64,000 nt of DNA from Phycomyces nitens (taxonomy: Eukaryota; Mucoromycota; Mucoromycetes; Mucorales; Phycomycetaceae): positions 1,736,001 through 1,800,000 of the forward strand of contig JAHRBC010000007.1 in assembly GCA_022702545.1 (NCBI GenBank), read 5' to 3'. The notes under the pieces were generated by a model, which was given only the letters and a program-made list of their open reading frames with translations, made no database searches and was not told where the DNA came from. The position numbers and the translations under genes are program-made. Positions 45,649 to 57,593 of this stretch are shown piece by piece (within the stretch, counting starts at the first letter, position 1; the number at the start of each line of letters is the position of its first letter).

Positions 45649-48644
45649 TTAAATATAAATTTTTTGTAACAAGGGAACAACACACATCATCACTCGACCT
45701 CTATCATTCGTGTGTTCACCTACAGCAACAGACAACAGAATTCTATGTACAGGGAGAATATCATGAAGACTGCTCGGCTCAAACTCCAACTCATTCACTT
45801 CTACACCTTCATCACTCCTGGGCTGCGAACTGGCCTCTCTATACCAACGTACATATGCAAACACATGCCGACTCGATTGACCAGCAAACGAGTTTGTGGC
45901 AGTATTCACAAAGAGGTACTGAATCTGGCCGGTGTATGCATTGGTATATTGATCATCACTTGTCTTGAACAATGCCTGGATGAATGACCCACGTCGTATA
46001 GTCCCATCACTGCCTTTGTACACCTGGCCAAGAAGATCAATGGAAGGGATTTTCTGGATACGATTATTGACTATGGTTTGGGAGGGACCAGCCTGGCGGT
46101 AATGAGCAAGTTGCTCATTGTTGTACACCTCACGATAGTACTCCAAGAGGCACTGGTACTCGCTCTCCTTCATGGTGACCTCTTCCTTCAGAGCCAAAGG
46201 AAGTGCAGATGACGGCAATGGCTTGTTGCCCTTCACAATGTCAAAGTCTGTCTTGGCAGCAGCAAGAAATGCATTCAGATCAAATGACAAGGTGGAAACG
46301 GTGGCGGCAGTGGCGGCAGTGAGCTCAGCAAGGATATCAGCCCAAGATTGCACAAGAACTGGTGCAAGCATACGCAGGAGGTCTCCTTTGTATGCGTCTT
46401 CGTGGTACCTCTTCATATAGGTTGCCTCGAAGCCATCTCTTTGGTTCGTCGAGAAATTCTTGAGAACGCCATTGAATCTCTCAAAACTGAACAACCAATA
46501 TCCATACACCGGGCCAAAGTTGAAGGTGGTCTCATGAAGATGCAGATGGAGATGCATATTCGGCGAGAGTAGGTCCGCACCATACAACACTTGGCATTGT
46601 CTGCAGAATGCCTCTAGGGAACTGTGTGCTTCTTCCAGCTCGACCATAGAAATGCTAGGCTTGACGAGGTACTGACAAGCATTAACAAACGATATCCAAT
46701 TGCCAAGGTGGACATCGGGCAAACGGCCGCGCAGGAGAACAGGAGAATACACCAGACACCAGGACTTCCATTCATCTGCCTTCATGAATGGAAAGTCCTT
46801 ACCAATCTTCTTTCTCAATGGCGTATAATCGGGAGGGAGGACCATCTTCTCAGAGTCTTGCTGCATGGCGGCCAGGTCTCTGTTTGTGAGCAGACCAGCC
46901 GATCTCCACTTCTCCATCATCCTTTTGGCGGTTCCCAGAAAGAGGTTATGCATTGGATCTATTATGGTGCATTCCACTGCATTAAAGTACTCAAGATCGT
47001 GGAGTTCCGACCAGCGGACTCCATTCTCCTTTTCCATCCTCTTTCTTTCTACCTCACTAGACGCGTTCTTCCAGGCCACAGCATCACGGCGATTCTCTTG
47101 ATCAGTGCGAGCCACCCACTCGGAGAAGACAAACCCAGAATAGTCAACACCACCATTGCCTGGGAGGTGAGAGAACTGGCGGTTGCACTTGTGACATGCA
47201 TTAGTACTGGCATGGGACGTGAATCCACATGTTTTCCTGGCGGCAGGGATGTCACAGGCAACAAGAAGAAGGGCGGCACAAACCAAGGCACCAGAAGGAC
47301 ACTGCGCCGTTGGCATCACCACACCCACATACAAGGATTTGAGCTCGGCAACAAGGGGACGGATGTAGTGGTTGATCTCGCTTGTCTTGGCTTCCTTTGG
47401 TCCAGGCATTAGACCGACAAGGAGAACATTCTCCTTCTTGTAACGTTCGGCCCTCGGCAAATTATTAACAGAGAGATAGATGGCTCCGCAAGAGTATGTA
47501 ACCCCATCGAAAGGCTGGAACCAATCGATGTTCATGGTGAGCATGAGAGATTGCTCATGATCCACGAATTGCCTATCATTGCCATCTTTCAACTCACTCC
47601 ACTTGGCACCATCGTAGATGTCAAACATTATGCCAGGGACTTGCTGTCTTGCTCTCCAATGGTTGATGGATTCCTCGAATCCAGGGCGGCGAAACAGGAC
47701 TGACAATGCACTGATGATCGGGCTGTACATATACACCTTGTTGGGCAAGGACGTGTTTCTTGGAGGAGCCTGGAAGAGCTGGCTTCCACAAGTATTTCCA
47801 GAGAGCCTCTCGAAATCGCAGCATTGGGGAACACCTTCAGATTCCAAGTATGTCTTGTGACAATCGCCGCATGCCACAAAATGCTGGATACTCTTGGATA
47901 AAGCTGTCATGCCAGTCATTGAGTTGAGGCCACTCAAGCTGGATGGAATACTGAAGGATTGGCCAAAGTGAGACAGGACCTCGTTCAGAAACTTTATCAA
48001 GATCGAACCACCCGAATTGACGACATATTTCGAGATGAAGAAAGCAGCAAAGGCGGCAACAAAGGCATGAAGAGGGTCCGCGGGCATAGACGCTTCAAAT
48101 TGCTCTATTTGGTTTTCGTATTAATATATGATATATGCTTATTTATTTTGTACTAACCTTCAAGTTCTTCAACTTCATCTTCAGAATCAACCGAAGCATT
48201 CAACTCATTGTCAATGGCATCTTCACTTTCAACTAAAAATAATAATATAGCAAGAGCAAAAGGTAAGTTTTCACATTTTGTTACATAAAGAATATCATTG
48301 CAAGTGATCACAATTTATTATATTGTATATAAATAAAGTCATATACTTACATTCAACATTCTCTTTGGCATCATTGATCTCGGCATCAATCTCCATTGCA
48401 TCGGCGTTCTGCAAATGAGTTGTGCCAGTTGGCAATACTATTTTTTTTTAAAAAAAGAAATTAATTATATGAATACATGAATAATAAATGCCATATACTT
48501 ACAATTGTCTCTCATGAAACGTCTTACAATATCATCAGAAGCATGTCTTTTAAATGTCTGAGCAGACACAAGGGCAAAACCTCTACCATTAGGAGAGCAG
48601 ACAGAGCACTTGCATTCGAGTTGGTTGTTGGAGTATGTAGACAT
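45649..48644 (-). CDS. CACTA-type DDE transposase of C, four exons
   Basis: Exons 48503-48644, 48351-48437, 48158-48232 and 45649-48104 join in frame to 919 residues. Exon 1 has CKCSVC then R-H (finger-like); exon 2 and the short exon 3 are acidic. Exon 4 starts near MPADPLHAFVAAF and shows CGDCHKTY, N-I-D-W-F-Q-P-F-D-G, A-C-D-I-P-A-A-R-K, C-H-K-C, D-P-M-H-N-L-F-L-G and F-E-R-F-N-G (Tyr replaced by Phe, Glu kept). It is closest to the E transposase. The frame is intact. Convergent with the accessory gene. Confidence 0.9.
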
Positions 48645-49227
48645 GTTTGTTTGTTTTTGTAATTGGTTTTAATTGTCAAGAAAGGAAAATGATTCAGGAA
48701 CATAGTTTATTTCATATCTTTTATAGTTATTTTACTGACAAACTATCATAATTGACATTGATAATAAAATTGGCAATTTACTATAAGCAGTAATTATTGA
48801 GTCATAGTAGTTTAAAGCGTTATAAATCTACTGATTGGTTTACGGATGTCTTGAACAATATCGTATTACTGGACATCTATTTGAAACAAATTTCAAGACG
48901 TAATATGTTCTTCCTTGAATCTGCGGCAATTTGAAACATGTTTCAAATTACTCTTTTATCTCATATTTGTCAACCACCTTTTTCAAAATTGTTTTTATTT
49001 GAAGCCCATTGTTCATATTGATTCTGCGACTCTCAATTAGCAAAAAATATATGTCTCAAATCAATACTCCTCAAGAAAAAAAGACAATAACTTTATTACC
49101 CAATCATACAACACATTATTATCATCTCCACTATAAATCAAAAACCCATTTTAACATCAATTTGGGTCTACTGATGATCAAATATTTACCACATTCCCTC
49201 ACATGAAATCGACCAGTTTTTATAGTG

Positions 49228-51519
49228 GATGGAGCTACTTTTGCCAACATATGTTTGACCAAGAAGATCAATTGATTTCAGTTTTTGGACCTGATTGTCA
49301 ACAAAGAATGGAGAGAGAGAGGCATGGTGATAATGAACAAGGTCTGGTATGTCATAGGTTTGTTTGTAGTACTCCAACAAATAAGGATAATGAATATCAC
49401 TTATTGATGATGTTCTACTTGTTGAAAGAGGGAATGCAGAAAGAGGGAGTGGTTCGTTGCCTTTGACAGGAATTGATGCATTTAAGGAAAGTTGGACAAA
49501 GTTTTGCAAGTCAAAGGTGCAGTGCGTGTTGGAAGGAGAGGAGATGATGGCAGGTGTGGTCGAGGTGAGTTTTTGAAGGACAGGAGAGAAGAGGGCATGG
49601 TTTGAATTAAGGAAAGTGGCATGAACATAGTCTTTTTTGTAAGTATCTTCTAGGAAGTTCTTCATATATGTCATCTCAAAACCATCTTTTCTGTTTGTGT
49701 TGATGTTCTTTAGCAAGCTGTTGAATCTCTCAAACCCAAAGAGCCAGTAACTGTACACGGGTCCAAAATCACAAATTGTATCGCGAAGATGAAGGTGCAG
49801 GTGCATGTTGCAGGTGAGGATTGTTGCAGGATAAAGGGTTTCGCACGATTGACAGAATTGCTGGAGATAGAGGAGAGCTGACTTGACATCATCATAGGTT
49901 ATTGTTGGCTTGACAAGTAGACAACATGCATCCACGAAATCAATCCAATTTGCAAATTTGTCTGACGGAAGAATTTGCTTGAGCAGAACAGGAGAGTAGA
50001 TAAGCACCCACGACTTCCACTCATCTGCTTTCATGCGTGGGAACCCCTTGCCAATCTTTGTCTTCAGCACGCTGTAGCCAACAGGCAGCACCATGGTCTC
50101 AGCCATCTTCTGCATCTGGCGCAGGTCTCTATCTGCAATCAGACCACTGGCAGTCCACTTCTCCAGAATTCTCTTTGCCATGCCCAGAAAAAGATTGTGC
50201 ATGGGATCGATGATTGTTCCACGTACTAGATCAAAGTATCCAAGACGATGCAGCTGCGACCATCGAACACCATTTTCAACCTCCAGCTGATGTCTTTCTG
50301 AGGGTGTACTTGCACCTTTCCACACCTCAGCATGCACCCGGTTTTCAGCACCATTTGCCAGTCTCCACTCAGCAAACTCAAACCCACAAAAATCGACACT
50401 GGCTGTGCCTTCCAGACGAGAGAACTGTCTATTGCATTTATAGCATGCACGTGTGCTGTTGTGGGCAGTAAATCCACTTGTATTCCTGGCAGCAGGGATG
50501 TCACATGCCACCATCATCAACGCAGCACGGACACTGGCACCAGTTGGCTGCTCGAATGTTAGAATATTCATTCCTATATAGAGCTCGTTCAACTCATCCA
50601 CCAACAGCTCCAGGTAGTGGTTGATCTCTTCAGATCTTGGCTCTTTGGGTCCAGGCATGAGACCAACAAGGATTGTGTTTTCTGCCTTAAAATGTTCCTC
50701 CCTAGGCAGATTGTTTACTACCAAGTACATGGCACTGCAAGAGTAAACCACACCATCAAATGGCTGGAACCAGTCAATGTTGAGGGCCAACATGAGAGAG
50801 CGTGGTTCAGCAGTGAACTGGGCACCATTCACATCCTTGATCTCCTTCCACATTGCACCATCGTAAACATCACACATCGTTTGTGGAATCTTGAGATCTG
50901 TATTCCAGTGTCTGATCTTGGCTTCAAAGCCTGGACGAAGAAAGAGTGTCTTCATGGCATGCTTGACAGACTGGTATACAAATACCCTTTTGGGCGTCAA
51001 GGCACCAACAGACAACTCCTTCATCAACTTGCACCCGCAGACAGAGTTTGATCTAATCTTCTGGAACACACAGGTGGGAGGAACTGTGGTACATTCGTTA
51101 TAAATTTTGTGACAATCCTGGCATGCTACAAATCGGTTGATTCCCTTGGATATCTCAGAAAATCCAGTCATGCGTTGGAGACCAAGAAGACTTGTTGGAA
51201 GCTGGAAATCCTGCTCGTAAATCTTCAAGAGCTTGTTGATGAACTCGATCATGACAACAGAACCCTTGTTGACCACGTAACGGGATATGAACAGTACAGC
51301 AAAAATGGCAACAAATTTGTGAACTGGGTTCTCAGGCATACCAGGAGCACCAAAAGGGGCTATTGTAAAAAAGAAAAAAATATTAATACTTAATTTTTTC
51401 AGGATTTTTCTTTTATTCAACAATTTAATATAAACCTTCGGCGTCCAACTCCTCGAGCTCAATCTCAACAACATCTTCTTCTTCATTGCTATCATTGCCA
51501 TTGCCAGCGCCATTGTCTT
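49228..51519 (-). pseudogene. F transposase, end of exon 3 and truncated exon 4
   Basis: The rest of acidic exon 3 (51436-51519), the donor GAAG|GTTTAT, and exon 4 from 51359. Exon 4 shows CQDCHKIY, N-I-D-W-F-Q-P-F-D-G, A-C-D-I-P-A-A-R-N (Lys replaced by Asn), D-P-M-H-N-L-F-L-G and F-E-R-F-N-S. It runs to DLLGQTYVGKSSSI, where the C terminus begins. About 90 C-terminal residues are missing by comparison with A1. Confidence 0.85.
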
Positions 51520-51895
51520 CACTGCAAAAAGCATACAGTTTCATAGGGTAGAAAGAGTGGGAATATTATGTTTAAATCATTGATTTCTATATGGTTTTAC
51601 TCTAATTACCATCATGATACCTAGCTTAATAATAACGGGTAGAAAGAAGCTTGAGATCATAAAGAAACCCTTTACCTGTCACACCACAATAGAGTTCTTT
51701 AGTCTGTCATATACAATCCATAATATGTACTCTGTGTAAACACTTGTACTCCAAGCTTTTGTGGTCAGTAAAATCCATTTTGAGTTTCATTTGTTATAAA
51801 AAAAGATTAAGAATTGGGTACCACCTCAGCACATACACTTTCTCCATTTCATAATATTATTTATTAATTAATTTATAATAGACAATGAAGAGTAA

Positions 51896-51963
51896 GTGTA
51901 GTTTACGGTACACGATTATGGAGAAAGTGTAGTTCATGATACACAATTATGGGGAAAGTGTAG
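51896..51963. repeat. 31-bp subterminal tandem repeats of element E
   Basis: Two units (51896-51926, 51927-51957) and the start of a third, each beginning GTGTAG and ending TATGG-GAAA. An inverted partial copy, TACACTTTCTCCA, is at 51834-51846. Near the right end GAAAGTGTAT (57571-57580) matches the unit core. They are probable binding sites for an element protein. Confidence 0.6.
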
Positions 51964-52027
51964 ATTTTAAAGAAGCGTTTTGGCTGAATAATCATTTTGT
52001 TTTTATTTGTTTCATAAAAAATATTCT

Positions 52028-52391
52028 CTAGGTGGGGGCTATAATCATACGATTGATTTCTTTACTAGAGCTACTGTATCTATTTGTATTTGTAAATAAA
52101 TACTCACGGCCAGATCTTGGGCAAAACGAAGTATACTCAGGGAGTTGTCCAGTGCTATATTTTATACTCTAGAATAAAGAGTCCATTAGAATATAGTCAT
52201 CAAAATGTAAAATATATATATTGCGGTACTTACAGGTATCATAACAAACATTTTATACTCTTTGGTCCTGTTTTGAAGTACCACAGTTAGTATAATGTAT
52301 GCTGAAAGTATAAGAGACTTGTTTTAAAATAACTTACTTTATATCATCGGCCACAACACGGCAGTATAAATGAGAGATGAGCCAAAAGAAT
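52028..52391 (-). CDS. ORF3 of E, last three exons
   Basis: Exons 52338-52391, 52234-52267 and 52028-52168 join in frame (FWLISHLYCRVVADD, then KEYKMFVMIP, then SIKYSTGQLPEYTSF) and end with TAG at 52028-52030. About 75 codons are open across two GT-AG introns (AAA|GTAAGT..ACAG, CCT|GTAAGT..CTAG). Earlier exons probably lie at about 52440-52660 (an exon bounded by ATTATAG and GTAAGAT is clear), but the joints there are ambiguous. Product unknown. Position and polarity match ORF3 of A1. Confidence 0.45.
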
Positions 52392-52983
52392 CTATAACAG
52401 ATATTTAGTAACTGTAAAACAAAAAATAATATTTTATATATATTTACCATAATATTTTTCAAGAGCCAAGACCAGAGTAAGTAAGGATAATAGGAAAGCA
52501 GAGTATAGAAAGATGGTGAGTACTTGTACTAGGCATAATGATATCTTACGTTTGCATGTCTTGTTTGGTCTTTCAAGTAGAAACAAAGGGAGAATATACC
52601 CTCTATAATCAAGTCTCATAGTCAGTAAAAATAAAAAATATATTAAAAAAAACTTACCGTGTATTGAGTATCAAAAATAATAAGAGAGGAAAAGAAGGAG
52701 AAAAAGGAAAAAAAGACTCTGGCCAAGATGTCTGGATCGTAAAATAAAATATGATTGGTAAATCAAAAAATCCAAAAGAAGATGCCAATTTGTGTATCCA
52801 ATGTTTATACTTCTCTGAGTTGAAAAGACGTTTTGATCTTATTAAAGAAGTAGAAAAATTCTCTTAAATATCATCTCAAACAAACCAAACCAACCTCTCT
52901 TACTTGCTCTTTTTACTTGTATGTATATATACATATACCAGCATATTTATTTATATTAATTGATATTGATTTATTTATAGAAA

Positions 52984-54221
52984 ATGTACAACTTTGACCC
53001 CTCCCAAATTTCAGTGAACAATCCCATGTTTGCTGCTATTACCCGTAGTGCAATGGCCAACAATAGTAGCATGCAAGCACCTCTAATTGCTGCTACTAGC
53101 CCAGTACCAGAAGTTGTTCATAACTTTCAAGGACTAGAAGATCCTGTTCTCACCTTGTTGCGTTCAACCAATGCAAATATCAATAGTCTTGCTGATCAAA
53201 TAAAAATGATTACAACTATTGTTGGGGACTCCAAAGGTTTAATCACCCGTTTGGAGCAAACAGTAAAGGAGATTGTTGATGCCCAGACAGTCATCAGCAC
53301 CACTCCAGTCAGCCAAAACATGGCAGTAGAGATCCAGAGGATGCCAGATTTTCGATCCCTTTTGGAGGAGAATCATGTTCCTGGAAAAAGACATCGTCAG
53401 ATATCTGTAAGTTTTGTTAGAAAACATAGTGATGGTAAATATATTAAATGCTTTATTCATAGAAAATGATCAATGGTTACTTGAAAAAGCCAGATTTTAA
53501 ACACATTGATCCTTTAAAAGAAGCTGAAAATGATGCGAAACCAGGGTGGTGCCTGACCAGCTACTTTAAGGGTGGATACAACCATGGTTTGGCCATGGTA
53601 TTGATTGCCAACCTGAGAAACCAGGAAGCTTCTGTTGGGGTCGCAACAAGCGATCTTGCCAGAATGGTTAAAAACCATTTCTGCAATCAGGTGTGTCAGT
53701 TTCGCAGATCTCCAGAGGCTGCGGATAAAAAACGATTAGCATCTAGAAGGCATCAGCGTGGTGTGGCAGTAAGTTTTGGGCAATCACTTTAATAAATATA
53801 GTTTAATTTAAATTGATGAAATAAATATCTAGCTTCTTCGACGTCGTTCTGGTGCATATGCCAAGTATAAAGAACGGATTGACCGAGAGATGGGAAAGTC
53901 TGACTGTGTCAAGGTGTTGCAAAAGGCCGCAATGTCAGATGATGAGACTGATGGTGAAGATCAGCTCACAGCTTACCGACCAAGCTGGAGAAGTGATGAG
54001 GTAATATATATTTAAATATTATTCTTTATATTAAAAATTAAATATACTTAATTATTATAATATAGCTCCAAAAGTTCCTGGACATGGTTGATGATTTTGC
54101 TTCCCAGTCTTTGAAGAAGAAAGCAGCCCGATTGTTGAAGCGTGTTGCAGCTGTGAAAGAAGCTGAACTGCCTGTTGATTTAGCAGTCCCACTCCCTCAA
54201 TGGGCTGTAAAAAATAATTAA
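52984..54221 (+). CDS. Accessory gene of E, four exons, unknown function
   Basis: Exons 52984-53406, 53463-53768 (306 bases), 53833-54000 (168 bases) and 54066-54221 join in frame to 350 residues. It is colinear with the C gene: LLRSTNANINSLADQIKMI (coiled-coil-like), ENDAKPGW and NHGLAM, DLARMVKNHF, acidic MSDDETDGED, RPSWRSDE at the exon 3 end, and PLPQWAVKNN at the C-terminus. The 65-base intron 3 is the uninterrupted form of the one holding the Helitron in C. Convergent with the transposase; stops 106 bases apart. Confidence 0.8.
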
Positions 54222-54327
54222 ATATATTCTATTTTGTTCTATTTTGCTCTATCTTATTTATCCGAGCCATATATTCCCAATATTTTTGATTATGTTGATA
54301 GTAAAAAAAATGGTATTATATATATAT

Positions 54328-57300
54328 TTATGCGTATATTTTTCTAAGTAAAGGGACAATGAGCATCTTAATGTTTCCACTTTCTGTTATATGCTCTCCA
54401 ATGGCAACTGACAACAGAATACGGTGTACTGGCAGAATGTTTTGGTAATCGCCTCTGGTAAATGTCGTCTCACACAGCTCTACATCTTGTCCACTTCTTA
54501 CATCTTGGCTTGCTGTCCGGTACCACTTAATGTATGCAAAAACATGCTGATCAAATTGGCCAGTTCTTGGATCAAAGATGGCATTTGCAAAAAGGTATTG
54601 AATTTGGCCAGTGAAGGCACTAATCCCACGGTCATTGTTCTCACCAAATAAGGCTTGTATATATGATCCGCGGTTGGCTCTACCATTGCAACTTTTATAA
54701 ACCTGGCCAAGAAGATTGATGGAAGGAATCTTCTGGATCATGTTGTTGATGAATGTCTCCCCAAAAACTGCATCTCGATATCCTCTTATTTGATCATCAC
54801 CATATGACGTGCGGTAGAACTCAAGCAGGTGGGCATACTCTTCTTCTTTCATTGGCATGTGGTTGCCAAGAGCAAGAGGAAAGGCAGATGGTGGCAGTGG
54901 TTCATTGCCTTTGACACCAAATATATTGCGTTCGGCGGAGTCAAGGAAGTTCTTCAGGTGGAATCCAGCAGGAGAGAAAGGAATGTATGGCGTAGTGGGG
55001 ATGGTGACAGCAGGAGCAATATGGACAAGTTCAGAAATCAAAGAAGTGTGCGATTCGTTTTCAACAAATGGCAAGATTCCACAGGCAAGATCAACTTTGA
55101 ATATATCCTCAAGGTACTTTCTCATAAAGGTTCCCTCAAAGCCATCTTTCTTATTTGTGGAGTAGCTTTTCAAGATACCATTATATCGTTCAAAGCTGAA
55201 TAACCAGTACCCATATACCGGCCCAAAGTTCAGGATCGTTTCTTGCAGATGAAGATGCAGATGCATATTAGGTGAGATGAATTCTGTGCCGTATATGTTC
55301 TGACATTGACGGCCAAACAACTCCAGACAGTAGTGGGCCTCAGCCAATTCATCTTTGGATATGCTCGGTCTTGCCAAGTATCTGCACCCATTCACAAAGC
55401 ACATCCAGTTGTCCAGATTCTCGCGTGGTAAGCGACCCAGCAAAAGAACAGGGGAGTACACCAGGCACCAAGATCTCCACTCATCGGCCTTCATGAAAGG
55501 AAAATCCTTTCCAATTTTCTTTCTTAGTGGTGTGAAGTCTGGGGGAAGGACCATGGTCTCAGCCTGTTGCTGCATTTCTGTCAAGTGTCTATTGGTAATC
55601 AGGCCAGCTGATCTCCACTTCTCCATCATACGTTTCGCGGTTCCCAGAAAGAGGTTATGCATTGGGTCAATAATGGTGCACTCGACTACATTAAAGTACT
55701 CAAGATTATGGAGTTCCGACCAGCGGACACCATTCTCTCTTTCCATCCTCTTCTGTTCAGTATCACTTGACGCACTCTTCCAGGCAGCAGCATGTTGACG
55801 GTTTTCAATATCTGTTCGAGCCACCCACTCTGAGAAGACGAACCCAGAATAGTCCATTCCAGCATTTCCAGGAAGGCGAGAAAACCTGCGATTACACTTG
55901 TGGCAGGCGTTTGTACTGGCATGGGATGTAAATCCACATGTTTTGCGAGCTGCAGGAATATCACAAGCAACCAAAAGAAGAGCTGCACGAACAAGAGCAC
56001 CAGAAGGACAATGGAAGGTCGGCATAATGATACCACCATACAATTTCTTGAGTTCGACAACAAGAGGGGCCAAATAGTGATTGATTTCACTTGTTCTTGC
56101 TTCTTTCGGACCTGGCATCAAACCAACAAGTACTACGTTCTCCTTCTTGTACCTCTCCTCTCTTGGCAAATTATTGATTGAAAGGTAGATCGCTCCACAA
56201 GAATAAGCAACCCCATCAAAAGGCTGAAACCAATCAATATTCAATGTGAGCATCAGAGACCGCTCATGGGCTACAAATTGTTCATCGTTTCGGTCTTTCA
56301 GTGCACCCCACTTTGCTCCATCGTAGATATCAAACAGTGTGTCTGGAACTTGCTGTCTGAATCTCCAATGATTGACCATGCGCTCAAATTCAGGACGGCG
56401 GAAGAGAGAAGACAAGGTGTTTGTGACTGAGTTGTACATGTACACCCTTTTTGGTGGAGCCAAGCTACTGGATGACCCCAAGAAAAGCTCATTTTCGCAC
56501 ATATTTCCGGAAAGCTTTCTGAAAGTACAGCACTGTGGAACCATCTCGGACTCGGAATATATCTTGTGGCATTCACCACAGGCCACATAACGTTGGACTC
56601 CTTTTGTTACTGAATTCAACCCCGTCATATTGTAGAGGGCATTCAGACTCAATGGCAGGCGGAACAATTGCCCAAATTGAGCCAAAACCTCATTAATTAA
56701 CTTGATCAATATGACACCACCTGAGTTGACAACGTATTTGGAGATGAAGAACGCAGCAAAGGAGGCAATGAATAGATGGGTCGGGTTGGTTGGCATATCA
56801 AAGACAAAGGATTGGTCTATTTAATTTATTGAATTAATATCTCTGATATTTTTTAAAATATTTTGCGATTTTACTAACCTTCAATTGTCTCATATTCCTC
56901 TTCAAAGGTATCAGAATTCACGGATTCCACACTCTCAGCATCATCGTCAACTTCAGCAAAAGGTGAGCTTGGCATTTCTTCATGGGCTATAAAACCAAAA
57001 TATTATAGACAACAATTAGTTAAAAGCTTTTAATAAAATTATATACATACATTCAACATGAGTCTCAACAATGATGTTGGTCTCAATCTCCATGTCATTG
57101 CCATTGCCATTCACATTCATGGCCATTGCTTCAGGGACCAATGCTATATTATATAATATTATTAAATTTCCGCCAAAAAATTATTTGTGTCTGTACATAC
57201 ATGAATCCTGTCTTTGTAATCTTCGCAAAATATCATCAGCAACATGTCTGCGATATGTTTGGGCTGATACCAGCTCGAATGTTCTGCCAGTTGGTGAGCA

Positions 57301-57345
57301 TACAGAGCACTTGCATTCAACTTCGTTGCTTGAGTAAAAAGACAT
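54328..57345 (-). CDS. CACTA-type DDE transposase of E, four exons
   Basis: Exons 57201-57345, 57051-57143, 56879-56986 and 54328-56816 join in frame to 944 residues. Exon 1 has CKCSVCSPTGRTF and R-R-H; exons 2 and 3 are acidic. Exon 4 shows CGECHKIY, N-I-D-W-F-Q-P-F-D-G, A-C-D-I-P-A-A-R-K, C-H-K-C, D-P-M-H-N-L-F-L-G and F-E-R-Y-N-G. It resembles the C transposase closely, with C-termini IVPLLRKIYA against VVPLLQKIYI. The frame is intact. Confidence 0.9.
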
Positions 57346-57593
57346 TTTGAGTTGTTTTGTATTTAAAAAAATTAACAGGAAAGGGTAACCATTTGAAAAT
57401 ATGCTTTTTTTTATAGTTTTTATAACACAAATGTAACGACCAAAAGGTAAATCATATTTATTATCCAATAGAACAGACTGAAAACTACTGGCGCAGTTGA
57501 AAATAAAAAAGTTTATTGAGTTCAATTTTGATACACTTGTACCTTTAATTCCACTGAAATATCTCTAAATGAAAGTGTATATTTTTTGCAGTG

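Larger units (their letters stand above)
36990..49227 (-). mobile_element. CACTA-type element C, chimeric, with nested Helitron
   Basis: The left end is CACTACAAAAACTGGTCG; the right end, read inward, is CACTATAAAAACTGGTCG. Flanking triplets differ (CAC at left, GAT at right). The left flank is the G transposase (plus) and the right flank the F transposase (minus), so the two ends come from different insertions. Contents: subterminal repeats, a possible ORF3, the accessory gene (plus) with a Helitron in intron 3, and the transposase (minus). The 1.6-kb left arm is otherwise non-coding. This family has CACTA rather than CACTG ends. Confidence 0.88.
51520..57593 (-). mobile_element. CACTA-type DNA transposon E (complete, duplication CTT)
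   Basis: The left end is CACTGCAAAAAGCATACAGT; the right end, read inward, is CACTGCAAAAAATATACACT, similar for about 25 bases. CTT flanks it at 51517-51519 and 57594-57596, within acidic exon 3 of F. Contents: 31-bp subterminal repeats, ORF3 (minus), accessory (plus), transposase (minus). The accessory and transposase frames are intact, so E may be autonomous. Confidence 0.95.
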
